A stretch of 64,000 bases of DNA from Trichopria drosophilae (Eukaryota; Arthropoda; Insecta; Hymenoptera; Diapriidae), in NCBI GenBank assembly GCA_030407085.1, contig CM059587.1, positions 19,875,001-19,939,000 of the forward strand. The letters are read 5' to 3'. The notes under the pieces were generated by a model. That model had not been told where the DNA came from and did no database searches. It worked only from the letters and a program-made list of their open reading frames with translations. Positions 1 to 12,119 of this stretch are shown here, in pieces. The position numbers and the translations under genes are program-made. How positions within the stretch are numbered: the first letter of the stretch is position 1; every line of letters starts with the position of its first letter.

Positions 1-1014
1 ACTTTTTCTCGATATAGCTCGCAAACAGCGAATTTAATTTACTTCTACTTTTGTTAATTATTATTAACAATTCGGCAGATATTTTGTTAACTTAACTTCA
101 CCTATCTGTTTCACTACTATCTTGTGCATGTACCCTGAAAATTTCAGAATTTTGTATGCAGTTTTTGAGGAGATATGACGAGTTCAAGTCAACAACATTT
201 ATTGAATAAAGTCTCTCTTAGATTTCATTGTTACGCGTGGACAATACTTTTCCGACCGTTTGAGAGCGCGACCCCTTTTAAGATCCATGTCCTCAATTTC
301 TTTTGTGAAATTTAGATTCAGCAGCTCAAAATACACGAAAAATACGTTGGACATTTTTCTAGGTGGCCCAAACTTTCCGAAAATCTACCAAAGATTACGT
401 GAATTTACGCGGTAAGATTTTTATGGGTACGGATACGTTTTATCGAAAGCTTTTATTAAATGTGTTATACGGATGCCAACAATAAATTTTGTTGTTAAAT
501 TTGAAAGTTTGCAGTATACAGGAATCAGTTCTTTATTTTTTCGCTAGTTGATGATCTTTATGGGTGTGGTTCTGCGTAGGATTCAGAAAGCGGAGAAATT
601 TTAGTTTTTCGATAGTCACAAAAGTGGTACACCGAATCCACAGCCAATGATCTTTATTTTAGTGAATTGCAAGATGTAATATAATTTCAAGTTTTCATGA
701 TAGTTTATAACTGGTATATAATGGTACAATAACAGAAATATCTGCTAACCGAAATTTAGCAGTCAAATCGCTATAATGGCCAGCGTAACTATTAGTGTGC
801 ATTTATAGCCAGAAGTCATTAGCACTGCACTCAGTTATAATACGAGAAAATGGTAGTTGTTTTCGGTCCGCCGCAAAACGTTTACCTGTGCCGATTATTT
901 AAAAGATTCTTATTTGTTTATTCCAAGAGGACTGAAAATTACCTTCAATTTTAACATAAAGGTCGGGGTTTTTAATCAACTGCATTGCCTTTTGGGTTAT
1001 CCAATCCGGGTACA
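1..1014. other. Gene-free AT-rich sequence
   Basis: No convincing coding exon, RNA gene or transposon terminus was seen on either strand. The short open frames have no recognisable composition or motif. Confidence 0.5.
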
Positions 1015-1135
1015 GGACGTTTTGGCTCCGCCGTTTTGGCGCCGGATGTTTTGGCGTCGCCGTTTTGGCGCCAGGGACGTTTTGGCGCCAAACTGTTTTA
1101 ACGGTGATCATTTTGGTGCGAGGACATTTTAGTGC
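1015..1135. repeat. GC-rich minisatellite (GACGTTTTGGCGCC-like units)
   Basis: About eight imperfect head-to-tail units of 14-17 bp share the core CGTTTTGGCGCC. The first five are well preserved and the last three drift to forms such as TTTTGGTGCG. It stands out from AT-rich flanks. The open frames crossing it are products of the repeat rather than genes. Confidence 0.75.
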
Positions 1136-2840
1136 AAAATACTAACCTGTAACTAGTCACAATTTTATGGCATAAACCGAAAAATGTTTGTTTGCAAGGC
1201 TATTCGCAAAATAAGCCCGTTTTTCCTTATGATCAGTGTCACATACCCCCTCTCAGTAGTTCATTTTGTCGTCGGAAAACACTTGGTTTTCTGAAATAAA
1301 CCTGAAAACAGTAAAAAATGGCCGAATTTTTATAATTGCTATTTACATACATACTAATGGGCTACTTGCATCAAAATTTTTTGTTGGTTTTTATTGGATC
1401 ATTAGAAAGTATGGGTTAGATTATTACATACAAAAATACATTCCTGTGTTTTTTGTGAGTTTTTATATATTTTTTGAACACTTAAAGTTCGACTACTTTT
1501 GAAACGGCCTGTTTTGCGCGCTATTGAGGCGTGACGTCACTGTTCACTCTGTAACCTAACCTTTCTGTCCTATATATACAAACAATACAAAACTCCGAAA
1601 TCAGTTGAACTCCAATATTGAAAATGTCAACACAAAATACGGTTTCTGTCTAACACTGTGCTCCGGGCAAACCCTTTCACGTATATAGCAATATTTGTTT
1701 TCCCTGCATAGTTCTACGTATCCAACAGCCGAATCTCCATAATTCTCGCGTTTTGACCTACAATAAAATCATTTTTAATATTCACATTATCTTATAACGA
1801 TATTATAATTAGATATATACATTATCAGAACATATCAGTATTGGATGTGACATTTTGAGGTTATGTCACTCTGCTTCAATGATAAATTGATGTAAATACA
1901 TTAAAATAATTTGTAAAATTAGAAGAATTAAGTATATTTTCTATTTTAAATTTAATTAAATTGTTTTAAATGTAAAGAAAATTACCTGTCAGTCTTGACT
2001 CCTCTGCTTTCAGCAACATTAAAGAACTCATTATTTTTAAAAAAATCAGTCACCATGAATATATTAATCGTCGGCAAATTGTCGGACTGAGCACGTACAA
2101 AAAATTTGTTTCCTGACATGCTCAAAAATATAATTTTCTCCTTGACAAACGTATTGTTTCAATATTTGCAACTTTCTGTTTACCCGGGAAAAAAGTTCGA
2201 AATCTCATTCAAACCGACTGACCGATTGACGTTTAATCACAAACGTTTCTGAAGATCGCATTTTTTTCAAATTTTATTAATTTTTTTTTGGAACTTCTCA
2301 TTATCAAAAAAATTTTTCAATATTTTTTTCAGGTTTATGGGGGTTTATAGAAAGTCTACATATTTTTTGTGGATTTTTAAATTTTTGATGCAAGTAGCCC
2401 ATTGTATATCTGCAATGTAACACCATGTTATTTTACATACGGCTTGTACTTTTACTACATTACACGTGAATCGATTTATTTCCAACGCGATACGTAGTAA
2501 AATTACATCAAAATTTTTTACAGTGTTGATCATACCAACGGCGATTAGCAGTGTATTTACCCCCTCGACCGCCCTCAACGCCCTCGCTTGACTTCCTTTC
2601 CGCCCTAGATAAGTAATATCCCATTTATCCCTACTGCGTCAGAATGTCCGCATTCCACACGCCTGCCGCCCGAGACAAAAGTAGCCAATTACGCCCGTAC
2701 ATCGGCGCGCATGCGTACTGCCGTCTCATTACTCCCTGGGGGTAAAAAGAACCGCTAGGGAAAAATAATGTGTAATGGGACGGGTGCGCGCGCATCTTCA
2801 CCTCGCGTGGGGGATGCTAAAACCCCGCGCTTTCCTCTCC
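1136..2840. other. Gene-free stretch with a GC/CpG-rich patch near 2570-2840
   Basis: No gene was recognised. From about 2570 to 2840 base composition shifts to CpG-rich (GGCGCGCATGCG, GGTGCGCGCGCATC), which could be a promoter of a gene whose exons I cannot see, or part of a repeat. The hAT-type MITE begins directly after it. Confidence 0.35.
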
Positions 2841-2848
2841 CTTGCAAC

Positions 2849-3489
2849 CAGTGTTGAGTTAGTAGTTTACTGGAGGTAAACTACTTCAGTTTTCTACGTG
2901 CCAAATATGGCGTAGACTACATCTACTGTTTTCTACGCAAATGAAGGTAGTCTACATCATACTTTTGAATTTATTTGGCGCAATTATATATGTATTTTTT
3001 TAGTTAAAAATCAAACTGAAAATTGAAAAATCCAAAGAGATATAAGGTATCCGTAAAATATCAGTTACAAATGGTGTAAATATTATCAAAACTACTTTTA
3101 AAACCTGGTTAATGTAACCATTAAGGAGGTTATCTGTTTGAAAAATGTTTTTGTGAGTGTAGAAATTTATTTTACAAATATTATAAATTATTTTTTACGA
3201 CAGGAATATAAAATTAATTGGTTTATTACTTAATCTTTTCTTTTCAGATTTCAAATACCTTGGCATCTTGAATTCAGGAAAAATTCTTTTTGTATGTAAT
3301 GGATAAAAAAAAACAATTTAATGAAACCCATAAAACATACATTTGAATAGGTTATGTTTTCGGGCATGTTTCAGTATTCTACCATTTTCACGTAGACTAC
3401 ATGTTTTCTACGTTTTCGACGTAAACTACCGGTTATCTATATACATTTATAGAAAACCAGTTTTTCTTTCCTTTTATTACCCAACAGTG
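2849..3489. mobile_element. hAT-type MITE with near-perfect 8-bp target duplication
   Basis: Termini are inverted: CAGTGTTGAGTTA on the left, and the reverse complement of the right end reads CACTGTTGGGTAA. The flanking octamers are CTTGCAAC (2841-2848) and CTTGCAGC (3490-3497), matching at 7 of 8 positions, the duplication length of hAT elements. Subterminal parts contain inverted blocks around GTAGACTACAT and TTTTCTACG. There is no transposase frame, so it is a non-autonomous derivative. Confidence 0.75.
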
Positions 3490-3505
3490 CTTGCAGCATA
3501 CAGTA

Positions 3506-4658
3506 CAGTAGAACCCCTCTTATTTCAACTGGTCATGGTTTTCAAGATGTCGCCGACCCCTCTTATTTGAAATTTCCCCTTACCCCCTTCTCTTCTTAAC
3601 GCTTTAATAGTAGATGATAATATCTGATATCTTTTTATTTTTGTTAGACATCGTATATATTTTAGAGTTGAATTATGTAAAATATATATATAATTTATCT
3701 AAAAATGTGTAGAGAATTTTAAATTTGGATAAAAATGTAACGAGATCACAACTCGTTTATGTGATAAATAAAGACTGCAACATTTCGCATTTATTTATGG
3801 TCATTTATATCTGCATTCGAGTGGAGAAATAAACATTTTAAATTTACATTATGCACTTTATTACATATAATTATGTATCAATAATTTTTTGTTTCAGAAA
3901 CAAATACACTGTGATTAAGACCGAAATGAATATAGGAGAGAATATTTAACCCAAATTTGCAAATACGATTAATGAAAGCTTCAAATCACTTCAAATTCAG
4001 TACTAAGCTGCTGATATTGGATTTGTTTATTATTTTGCAAATGACAGACTTTTCAATTTTTTTGGAGGACTTGAAATACAGTGGCCCTCCCCTTATTTTA
4101 ACTGCGTTCTTTATTTTAACTTCTGTTCGTCCCTTATGTTAACTTCCCCTCATGAGTTCCCCCACCATCCGCCATTTGAAAGTGTACGCTTGCGCATACA
4201 TGTGAAGAAGGACGCCACTATATCTCTTTTCACTGTTTTTATTCTCTCAAACTGCCAGTGATGGGGATGAAGGGAAGCGGAAAAATAAGGGAAGAAACCG
4301 CCATCTTTCTTGACTCGAAAAGTTTAAATAAGGGGAGGGCTACTGTACACATCATTAAAAATTGACAACATCCTAACCTTCAAATGTGCACTTTTATTTT
4401 ACGAAATTAGCAGCTTCTCGAATAATTTGTATGATGTAAATCATGAGTTTGATGCAAAATTTTAAATTAATTTGAAATTTCATTACATATCAGTCTAGCG
4501 ACTATACATGTTTGCAAATTTAGGTTAATCGGTATTTACACTGTACAACTTTGATGGTGTAAACACTGTAAACTATGATGTTCGAACGGTGGTGGGGGAA
4601 GGCCTGAGGGGAAACGATTAAAATAAGAGGGGCAATTGAAATAAGAGTGTATGTACTG
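3506..4658. mobile_element. Pogo/Tigger-like MITE (CAGTAGAACCCC family), copy 1
   Basis: The left end CAGTAGAACCCCTC and the right end ...GTACTG are flanked by TA on both sides. The internal sequence is homologous, in opposite orientation, to the element at 53952-55844. It carries a different nested element at 4079-4345. The left subterminal part contains CAAGATGTCGCC, a YY1/Pho-like word in a degraded form. No transposase is encoded. The assignment rests on the CAGTA-type terminus and TA duplication typical of pogo-group Tc1/mariner elements. Confidence 0.75.
4079..4345. mobile_element. Nested pogo-like MITE (CAGTGGCCCTCC family)
   Basis: It starts CAGTGGCCCTCC and ends GGAGGGCTACTG, flanked by TA at 4077-4078 and 4346-4347. 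It interrupts the larger MITE at 3506-4658. It resembles the free-standing copy at 23940-24271, including the CCCTTATTTTAAC subterminal block. Confidence 0.8.
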
Positions 4659-4890
4659 TAGTCCTTCTCTTATTCTAATTTGTTCAGTCAAGCAAGATGG
4701 CGGACTTTTCTTATTCTAATTTTCTCCTCTTGCTCTCCTTTGCTGTTTCACTTTTTCTCTCTCTATCTCTTTCGCAACGAATGAACAGTTATGTCTTATG
4801 TGTCATACGTCCTCTTCTTATTTTAACTGTTGTTATCGTCCGTTATTTTAACTTTTTCTCCTCGTAAGTTCCCCCACCATTCGTCATGCC
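4659..4890 (+). mobile_element. Truncated pogo-like MITE abutting the previous copy
   Basis: The sequence from about 4655 begins CTGTAGTCCTTCTC, a one-base variant of the CAGTAGTCC terminus. It continues with TTATTCTAATTTG and CAAGATGGCGGAC, as in the element at 48347-48850. No matching right terminus was found, so the copy is partial. Confidence 0.55.
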
Positions 4891-5199
4891 CTTGTAGTAG
4901 CAATTTTTCAAATATTTTTTTTCTTAGAAAACTAGTTAATTCAGTTTATACAAGGAATTTATACAAGGCGTAATCCATTAAAAAAATTTAAATTATTAAA
5001 TTTGTTAAATTTTTATAAAAAAATCTGGGTTTTCTATGGTTTTGTGAAATTAACTCATCTGTTATGCATTTAACACTCAAATCGGCAAATTATAACATGA
5101 TGTAAATTTTATAATTAATTTATTTTGTGATTGTTGTAAATCAAATTTCTAAGATAAAAAGTTAAAATCATTCAAAAAAAATGAAAAAAACAATATGAT
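4891..5199. other. AT-rich spacer
   Basis: No gene, RNA or transposon terminus was seen here. Confidence 0.4.
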
Positions 5200-5252
5200 T
5201 ACAGTTTTTCACCGCCGATTATTTTCATTTTGGTCTTAAAATAATCAGTCTA

Positions 5253-5404
5253 CAAGGGCGTCCACAGGTAGGGGGAAGGGGGACAGTTACCCCCCCCCCC
5301 CCCCGGCCCGACAGTGTATATTTATTAGTCTATGTAACTTCCATTAACATATAGTGGCATATTTAATCCCCCCTCCCCTGAAAATAATCCTGCGGACGCC
5401 CACG
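5253..5404. mobile_element. Short hAT-like MITE in the tandem array
   Basis: The element starts CAAGGGCGTCCACAGG and ends CCTGCGGACGCCCACG. A perfect 8-bp duplication TCAGTCTA lies at 5245-5252 and 5405-5412, which is itself part of the array monomer. The 152-bp body includes a C homopolymer. Terminus and duplication length fit hAT. Confidence 0.8.
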
Positions 5405-5863
5405 TCAGTCTACCACCCCAAAGTAATTCCAAAAGAAAACTGCGAAGTAGATTAACTTTTGGATTGAATTAAATTTAAAAAAACGCTAATAAAAGGGAAA
5501 AATCAAATTAATTTCAGTTTCTCCCCACCGATTATTTTCATTTTAGGCTTAAAATAATCAGCAGACCTCCCCAAAGTAATTCCAAAAGAAAACTGCGATG
5601 TAGATTAACTTTTGGTTTGAATTAAATTTAAAAAAAAATCTAAAAAATGGAAAAATCAAGATAATTTCAGTTTTTCACTCCCAATTATTTTCATTTTAGG
5701 TTTAATATAATCAGCAGACCTCCCCAAAGTTATTCCAAAAGAAAACTGCGATGTAGATTAGCTTTTAGGTTGAATTAAATTGAAAAAACAACGCTAAAAA
5801 ATGGAAAAATCAAGATATTTTCAGTTTCTCTCCTCCAATTATTTTCATTTTGGGCTTAAAATA

Positions 5864-6098
5864 CAGTAGGACCTCTCTTATTCTAATCGCCTTTCTTATT
5901 CTAATTGTCCAGCCTCTCTTATTCTAATCGTTCCCCCACAAGTCTTCTCCCACTATCACACGAAAAGTCAACGAAAAATATTGTCCGCGAATCACAAGCT
6001 CGCAAGCAAAGTAAGTGGGGATAAGGGGGAAATTAGAATAAGAAAGGTCGGCGCCATCTTGAAAAACTTTACTAATTAGAATAAGAGAGGTCGTACTG
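5864..6098. mobile_element. Pogo-like MITE (CAGTAGGACCTC family) in the tandem array
   Basis: It starts CAGTAGGACCTCTC and ends GAGGTCGTACTG, flanked by TA. Removing it restores the 153-bp period of the host array to within a base. The right part holds GGCGCCATCTTG, the reverse complement of a YY1/Pho-like word. Confidence 0.85.
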
Positions 6099-6459
6099 TA
6101 ATCAGTCTACCACCCCAAAGTAATTCCAAAAGAAAACTGCGATGTAGATTAACTTTTGGGTTGAATTAAATTTAAAAAAACGCTAATAAAAGGGAAAAAT
6201 CAAGATATTTTCAGTTTCCCTCCACCGATTATTTTCATTTTAGGCTTAAAATAATCAGCAGACCTCCCCAAAGTTATTCCAAAAGAAAACGGCGATGTAC
6301 ATTAACTTTTGGGTTGAACTTTGTCCAAGCTCATCATGAATGAATATCAATTTTAGTCGAAAAAAAAAATGTTAATAAAAAATATTCAAAATCACTTTTC
6401 TCCAAAAGCTTTCAATAAATAATTTTGATTCTACGATTTTCTTAATCTAAAAACATAAT

Positions 6460-6974
6460 ATTAGTTAAAAAATAATAAATCTTCTTTTCCGTGTATTGTT
6501 TTCTTAAGTGAAAATATATTTTGTTGAAATTAAATTCCTTCTTGAATTACGGAAATAATTGAAAATGGTAGAAAATAAAAACCATATAAATTAACGTTTC
6601 AACCTATTTATTTTTGGTCCTCCTCAGATAAACTTGAGTTAAAATAGATTCTTCTTTATTGTCAATAATTAAAATCAATAAATAAATAAATAAAAACACT
6701 TCAATGGGGTTGAGTCCATATTTTAGTAAAAAAATCCTTTGGTTAATCAATACTCCTAATCTTGAGTTCAAATGCATCCATTCCTTTAACAGTCCTAGCG
6801 AATTTCTCCCATATTGAAATTCAATCCATTTGAAGAAAGTCATTTTCAAGAACTGATGTCTCCAATCCAAATTAGTTAAAAAATAATAAATCTTTTTTTC
6901 CGTGTATTGTTTTCTTAAGTGAAAATATATTTTGTTGAAATTAAATTCCTTCTTGAATTACGGAAATAATTGAA
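6460..6974. repeat. Direct repeats of about 104 bp flanking a 307-bp unit
   Basis: The blocks 6460-6563 and 6871-6974 are nearly identical (both contain TTCCGTGTATTGTTTTC and GAATTACGGAAATAATTG), in the same orientation. The intervening 307 bp is unrelated and holds a short minus-strand open frame that I do not recognise. This could be a tandem duplication or the remains of an element with terminal direct repeats. Confidence 0.7.
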
Positions 6975-7467
6975 TTTTTTAAAAATTTGGATTCATTGGG
7001 GAAAAATGTCGTAAAAAAACGATATTTTTACAAAAAACATTAAAAATCTAGTGAAAAGACTTATTTTTAAATGTACTAAACACGATAATCGAGAAGAGCG
7101 ACCTCTAAAACGTCTAGAAAAGTTTAGGAAAAAACAAACATTTATTTGTACAATTTATATACTTAAGAAGTTGAAGTAGAATTTCAGGACTTCTCAGCGT
7201 TAAAGGGTTAAACAATGCACTTACATAAAATCATAAAAAATGTTGAAATCACCTCCTTGAACGTTGAAAACGACGATTGTAACTGGATAGAAATGATGAA
7301 AATATTAAAATTTTGTTGAAATATATTTCCTATCAAAATTTTATTTTATGTATTATATTTTAATATTCACTGTTCGTTAAACTTTTCATCTCGATGTATT
7401 ATTAACATAAAATCTCAGCCAAAAAGCGAATGAAACTTAGCTGCATTCTGTTTCGATTCGAGTTTAT
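6975..7467. other. AT-rich spacer with a solo TTAA-type MITE end
   Basis: The word GCGTTAAAGGGTTAA near 7200-7216 and the upstream GAGAAGAGCGACCTC block match the right end of the TTAA-flanked foldback family seen at 49989-51291. No left end was found. Nothing else is recognised before the PSMD6 stop codon. Confidence 0.4.
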
Positions 7468-9847
7468 TCAAATGTTTATTACACGAGACAGCTTTTGGAC
7501 TCGATTTAGCAACAAGTCCCCTTGTTTCACCATCGCCTGATACTGCCAATTTTTGCTATCTGGCCGATTCGTTTCGACAACTCCACCGACTTGATCTACT
7601 TTGCAATGTAATCTGCCTGCTGCAATAAACCGCGACAACTCCCTGGAAGTTTTAGAAATTTATTAAAATATTTAGGAATTGTATTTTAGTAGTTTTTGTG
7701 CTTACTGGTCAACATATTCGACTGTTACTCCAAAAGCATCAGCCATGTACTGCAACGTTAAGGAACGGTACGATTCTAGCAGTTGGGTGTAAGCAAGGAT
7801 TCGCATTTCTCTTACATAGTACCGATAATGAGGGAAAATTAAGAAATCCCTACGAAGTAATCCTTCTACTTGCGCTAAACAATAAAAAACGATTTAAACA
7901 AATCTAACTATTTTCAATTTCATATTACTTACAGAGATTTTTAAAGAAGTCTGCATAATGGCAGTTGTATAAGGAGAATAGATAATTTTTGCAGTCTGGA
8001 TTACTGTGTAAAACTTCCAAAATCTCAGATCCTTTAATAATTTTGTCACGAAGTTCGTTACGAGGCAAACTAATCATACTGAGGTAGACGGTGTATCTCA
8101 CGAAGGTATTGTAATCCATTAATTCGTAACTGGTGAAAGTGCTAATTGTATCGAGAAAGAAATTTGCTGCTTGTTTGAAATCTCTAACAGCAATGCAATA
8201 AGTACCCTGGTAAACTTTCAGTCTGTTTCGTCTGTCCCAATCACCACCTTCTTCGATTAAACTGAAATAACATTTAACATGTTAATAACACAGTACTTTT
8301 AAATCAATTTTCATCATCTACCTTTCAGCCTTTTCAATGTTTTTCGTAATATGATCGTGATCCAAATAAAACAATCCAATTCTTATATTATGGAACACAA
8401 TATCTAGTCTGTGTCCTAACGAAACAGTTTTGTCGTAAGTTTTTTTAAATGCTGCTATCGCACCATCCTTGTCGCCAATTCTGCAAAGATGTTCGGATTT
8501 TTTTAAATTGGCTTCGCGCACTTCCATTTCCCCAAGATTTTGTTCGGCATCTTCAATAATGCCATCTAGTTCCTTTAATTGTTCTTCGTTACGAGCTTTC
8601 ATTTTAGCGAGAAAGGCAGTATCTACCGTCCAATTTAAGTCACGGCATACCTCCTCATAAAACGGAGCCATGTCTACATTAAAAAATATTATGTAAATTA
8701 TAAGTTTTTCCAAAAATATGTAAACATGAGTAAGATCTGCTGTTGCAACCATTCTTTTAAATTTCTTTTTGACCGCAAGGTAAATAAATATAAATTCAAA
8801 AAGAATTTTCATAAATTCTTGATAAATTAAAATGTTGATATCTCATCGCCAAGTAACGAAAAATAAAAAAAGGGAGTTAAAGAGGAGACTTTCAGCTTCC
8901 CAGTTGTGGTGGTTTCATTTCTATATATACATTTCTCTACGAACTGTGCTTGATTTACTAAAGTCATTTTTTCGTATTATTTTTTCTTTTTCAAACTTTT
9001 TTTATTTTTCCCGTACGTTAACTTGGCAATGAGATATAAAAATTTTAATTTAGCCAAAATTCCGCAAGGATGAGCTCATACTTTTGAGCGGTACTGTAGT
9101 TCGGACATTTCGTTAATCCGGAATGCGTCTTGTAAAAGGATTGTGAATTTATTAAAAGTGTTAAGGTGTGTTAAATACCAGCTGATGATGGACCATCATC
9201 AAAACTTGTGTAAAAAACACCTGAACCCAGTCAGTTTACTTACAAATTCACAATTGTTCATCAACCGGAATTAAATCATATTCTCCATCATCTCACGAAT
9301 TGTCAACTTAATATTTTACATTAGCGATCTTCTATTAAAATTAAACTGAAGAGGGCACACATCTAACTGCCGAAACGTCTATATTAAAAAAACTTTTGAT
9401 TTTTATTTAATGGACCGTCACACCAATAATTCTGAAAATTCTTTTTGAATTTATAAATATGTAAACATATTTTAAAAATAATCATTTTGGGCAAACTGCT
9501 TCTTGTGTTTAAAAATACATACACAAAAACATAAAAAGAGGTTAGGGACAAACTTGTCTTGAAATTGCAACATTTACACCCGATAATTAAAAAATTCGAG
9601 TATTTATGTGAGTTTTAGTAAGTCAACTATTAAAAAAGAACGTTATAAAAATGAAAAATGAGGGATAGATTTATTTTGCATTTGAAAAATTTGCAATCTC
9701 ACTGTCGGCTTTGATGGCATCGACGAGTTTTGCTTTCAAGGCGACGTCATCCTTGTGCTCCGGTAAACTTAGGAGGAACTTAATCTGCGCTAGCTCCAAT
9801 TTTGGATTTTTCTCCAAACCCTCTTCCTCGAGATTTTCTAACGGCAT
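7468..9847 (-). CDS. PSMD6: 26S proteasome regulatory subunit PSMD6 (Rpn7), complete
   Basis: This encodes a non-ATPase lid subunit of the 26S proteasome, acting in cytosol and nucleus in degradation of ubiquitinated proteins. Five minus-strand exons join in phase: 9847-9703, 8673-8322, 8261-7933, 7874-7706 and 7642-7468. They encode 389 aa, the usual length of the animal protein. The N-terminus begins [11 protein letters not shown]. The helical repeat part holds [13 protein letters not shown] and [19 protein letters not shown]. The PCI domain holds YYVREMR and [19 protein letters not shown] (about 309-327), and the C-terminus ends QKLSRVINI. Introns 2-4 are 58-63 bp; intron 1 is 1029 bp and carries a Penelope-like fragment. 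One local oddity is [10 protein letters not shown] where the family usually has a tryptophan-containing motif before PHY. Identification is firm. Confidence 0.96.
9160..9450 (+). mobile_element. Penelope-like terminal fragment with hammerhead-like core (PSMD6 intron 1)
   Basis: The sequence has CTGAAGA at 9346-9352, a short GGC/GCC helix, then GAAACGTC at 9372-9379. This is the CUGANGA...GAAA...GUH order of a hammerhead ribozyme core, as carried by Penelope-like retroelements. A related copy is at about 40560-40810; both share a downstream GGACCGTC block. Pairing for stem I is poor, so catalytic activity is doubtful. Confidence 0.45.
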
Positions 9848-10110
9848 CGTAAACTTTATAAATTATTTCTTAAGAAACAGTGATTGACTGACGACTGACA
9901 ATAAACGATTTTACGAGACGAAAATTTCTATATGTAACAATATATGTACACAAGAACACCATTAGTTTTGCATTCCGTTAGTTCCAGTAATAGCCTCTTA
10001 ATCTTCTCGTAATTTTAAACCTTGAAGCAGATCTAACAGAATTCAACCAATCACAGAGCTCGCCTCTCAAAATTTTGTCATCATTACATGTAATTTACGT
10101 ATGTAATTTA
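9848..10110 (-). promoter_or_regulatory. Probable PSMD6 promoter region
   Basis: This is the upstream sequence of the PSMD6 first coding exon. It contains CCAATCACAG near 10040, a CCAAT box (ATTGG on the PSMD6 strand). The transcription start is not visible. Repeats begin immediately beyond. Confidence 0.35.
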
Positions 10111-12119
10111 CTACATGGTGAATTGTACAAAACATAGGGGAAAATGTTTAAGGAGGTTCTAAAGTGCTTGACCGATAAGGTAGGAATTTTCAATAAAAAC
10201 CGTAAATAAAAAATTACTGAATCGATTTTTCTAATTTCGGACTTTGTATGGGCAATTTTAATTACTATAGACGGTATCCTAGAAAATGACAATGAAATTA
10301 AGGTGGTTAGATCTCAATATTTAATAACGTTTCCAAGAGTTTAATTTTCATTATTAATAATATTATTGAAAAGTGAAAGCATTATTTTTCTTGAAAAAAA
10401 AATTGAAATGTGCAAAAATAATTTATTAAGCCACTTTTGTTATCAATTCAAATTTTTTCTTCTCCGCTGTTAAGAATTTTGTAAAAATTAAGTTATTTTA
10501 ACGAATGGAGTCTTTTTTTTTTGAGAAAAAGATTCTCTTTAACTTTACCGCATAATTTTTTAAGATTCTTTGTCTGATCACGAAAATTACTCAAAATTCT
10601 ACCTATCTCGTAAACTGTATCGTGAATACTTATTATCTGTTGAGAACAATTTGAAATCGAATATATCTTTTTGGTCATACGTAAAAACTCTAAAAGCATC
10701 TCAACGCTCACTAAACTCTCTTTCTGTAGACGGAAACATGGTTGATTCAAACATAAAGATTGTTTCTTTATTTTCAGCGCACTTTGGTTCTGTCTTTCGT
10801 GTTCACTCTTTTAATCAGTTTAATGGACCTCTTTTTACACATTTGGCTGATTCCTTTTCTATCTCCAAAGAGGAACTCTTATTCGCGATTGCGGGACTTG
10901 CTTCCAATGTCCACGCTGAAGGTCCAGACCAAATTCCCCCGCTATTCATAAAAAACTGTTCCATCTCGCTCTCAGATCCGGTCCTATTCCTTTTTAATGC
11001 CTCTCTATCCATTGGAATTTTCCTCGACACCTGGAAAACTGCCTATATTTAATCTATTTTCAAGACAGGCAGTCGTTTTGATGTACACAATTATAGACCT
11101 ATCTCTATATTAAGCACTCTATCCAAATTAATTGATAAGCTGAATACAAACTTTCTATCGCGATTGATCCTTCCCAGACTCATTTCTGAACAACATGGTT
11201 TCACCCAAGGCAGGTCGACCACTACAAACCTATTACTCTTTTCAGAATTCATATTATCTGCTTTCGAAAAACACAAGCAAGTTGATTCTATCTACATCGA
11301 TTTCTCTAAAGCATTTGATCTGGTGAATCATGCTAGACTAATCCAGAAATGTCAAGCGATAGGAATTGAGCTGGCTTACTTCCTATCTCACTGGACGATC
11401 GCAGTTATCACATCTTCTGGGGTTCCCCAAGGCTCAACTTAAACAAGGCCAACCTTGGTCCTATTCTTTTTATAATTATATCAATGATCTAAAGGAATCT
11501 ATAAAATATGTTTCTTTTCTACTCTGTGCTGACATTAAGATCTTCACTGAAATAGCTGAACCTATGGACGCTTTCCGACTACAAAGAGATCTCAATAATG
11601 TGATCTGTTCAAAACGGTCTCCCAATAAATGTTAATAAGCGTACCCTACTCGAAAAGGAGGATAGAAAAGTATAGGATTTTTTCCAATATTTTCCTATCC
11701 TATTTTTGGCACGAATTAATTCTATATTTTTCTATCCTAACTAAAGTGGCTAGAAATTGATAGGATTTGTTTCGATATTTTTCTATACTACGTTCGTCAC
11801 GAATTTCATTCCTTCAGTAAGAATTAAGAAGCATAGCAAATTTTAATTTTTTGTTTTTAAATTTTTTCCTCTTTGTATACAAAAAAAATTTTTTTTATTT
11901 TTAATTTTATTATTATTTTTTATTTAATTCAAATATTTTTTAACTTTTTTTAGTTGATTTAATTATCTTAAGAAAGTTGTTCTCAAGAGGTCACCTATCC
12001 AAGTAGTATTCCCCACCAAGAATACTTGATTAGAAACAACGATCGCGCGCGACACCGACCACTGGTCTACCACTGTCGATCACTTATTCAGTAAGGTAAT
12101 ATGATATTTCTGTTACACA

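Larger units (their letters stand above)
5200..6325. repeat. Tandem array with 153-bp monomer
   Basis: A monomer containing CCCAAAGTAATTCC and CGATTATTTTCATTTT recurs with exact 153-bp spacing at 5408, 5561 and 5714, and again at 6105 and 6258 after a MITE insertion. A partial unit lies at the left edge (about 5200-5252). Units differ by scattered substitutions. Two unrelated MITEs sit inside the array, at 5253-5404 and 5864-6098. There is no coding potential. Confidence 0.85.

Noticed and set aside
5200..6325. CRISPR-like regular spacing
   Set aside because: Whole 153-bp monomers repeat with no short repeat/unique spacer pattern, and the genome is eukaryotic; this is a tandem satellite with MITE insertions.
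6460..6974. LTR retrotransposon with 104-bp LTRs
   Set aside because: The inner 307 bp shows no primer-binding site, polypurine tract or gag/pol motif.
8318..8812. Reading PSMD6 exon 2 as a separate 164-residue protein
   Set aside because: The part before MAPFYEE lies in intron 1; a splice acceptor at 8674-8675 joins it in phase to the first exon at 9847-9703.
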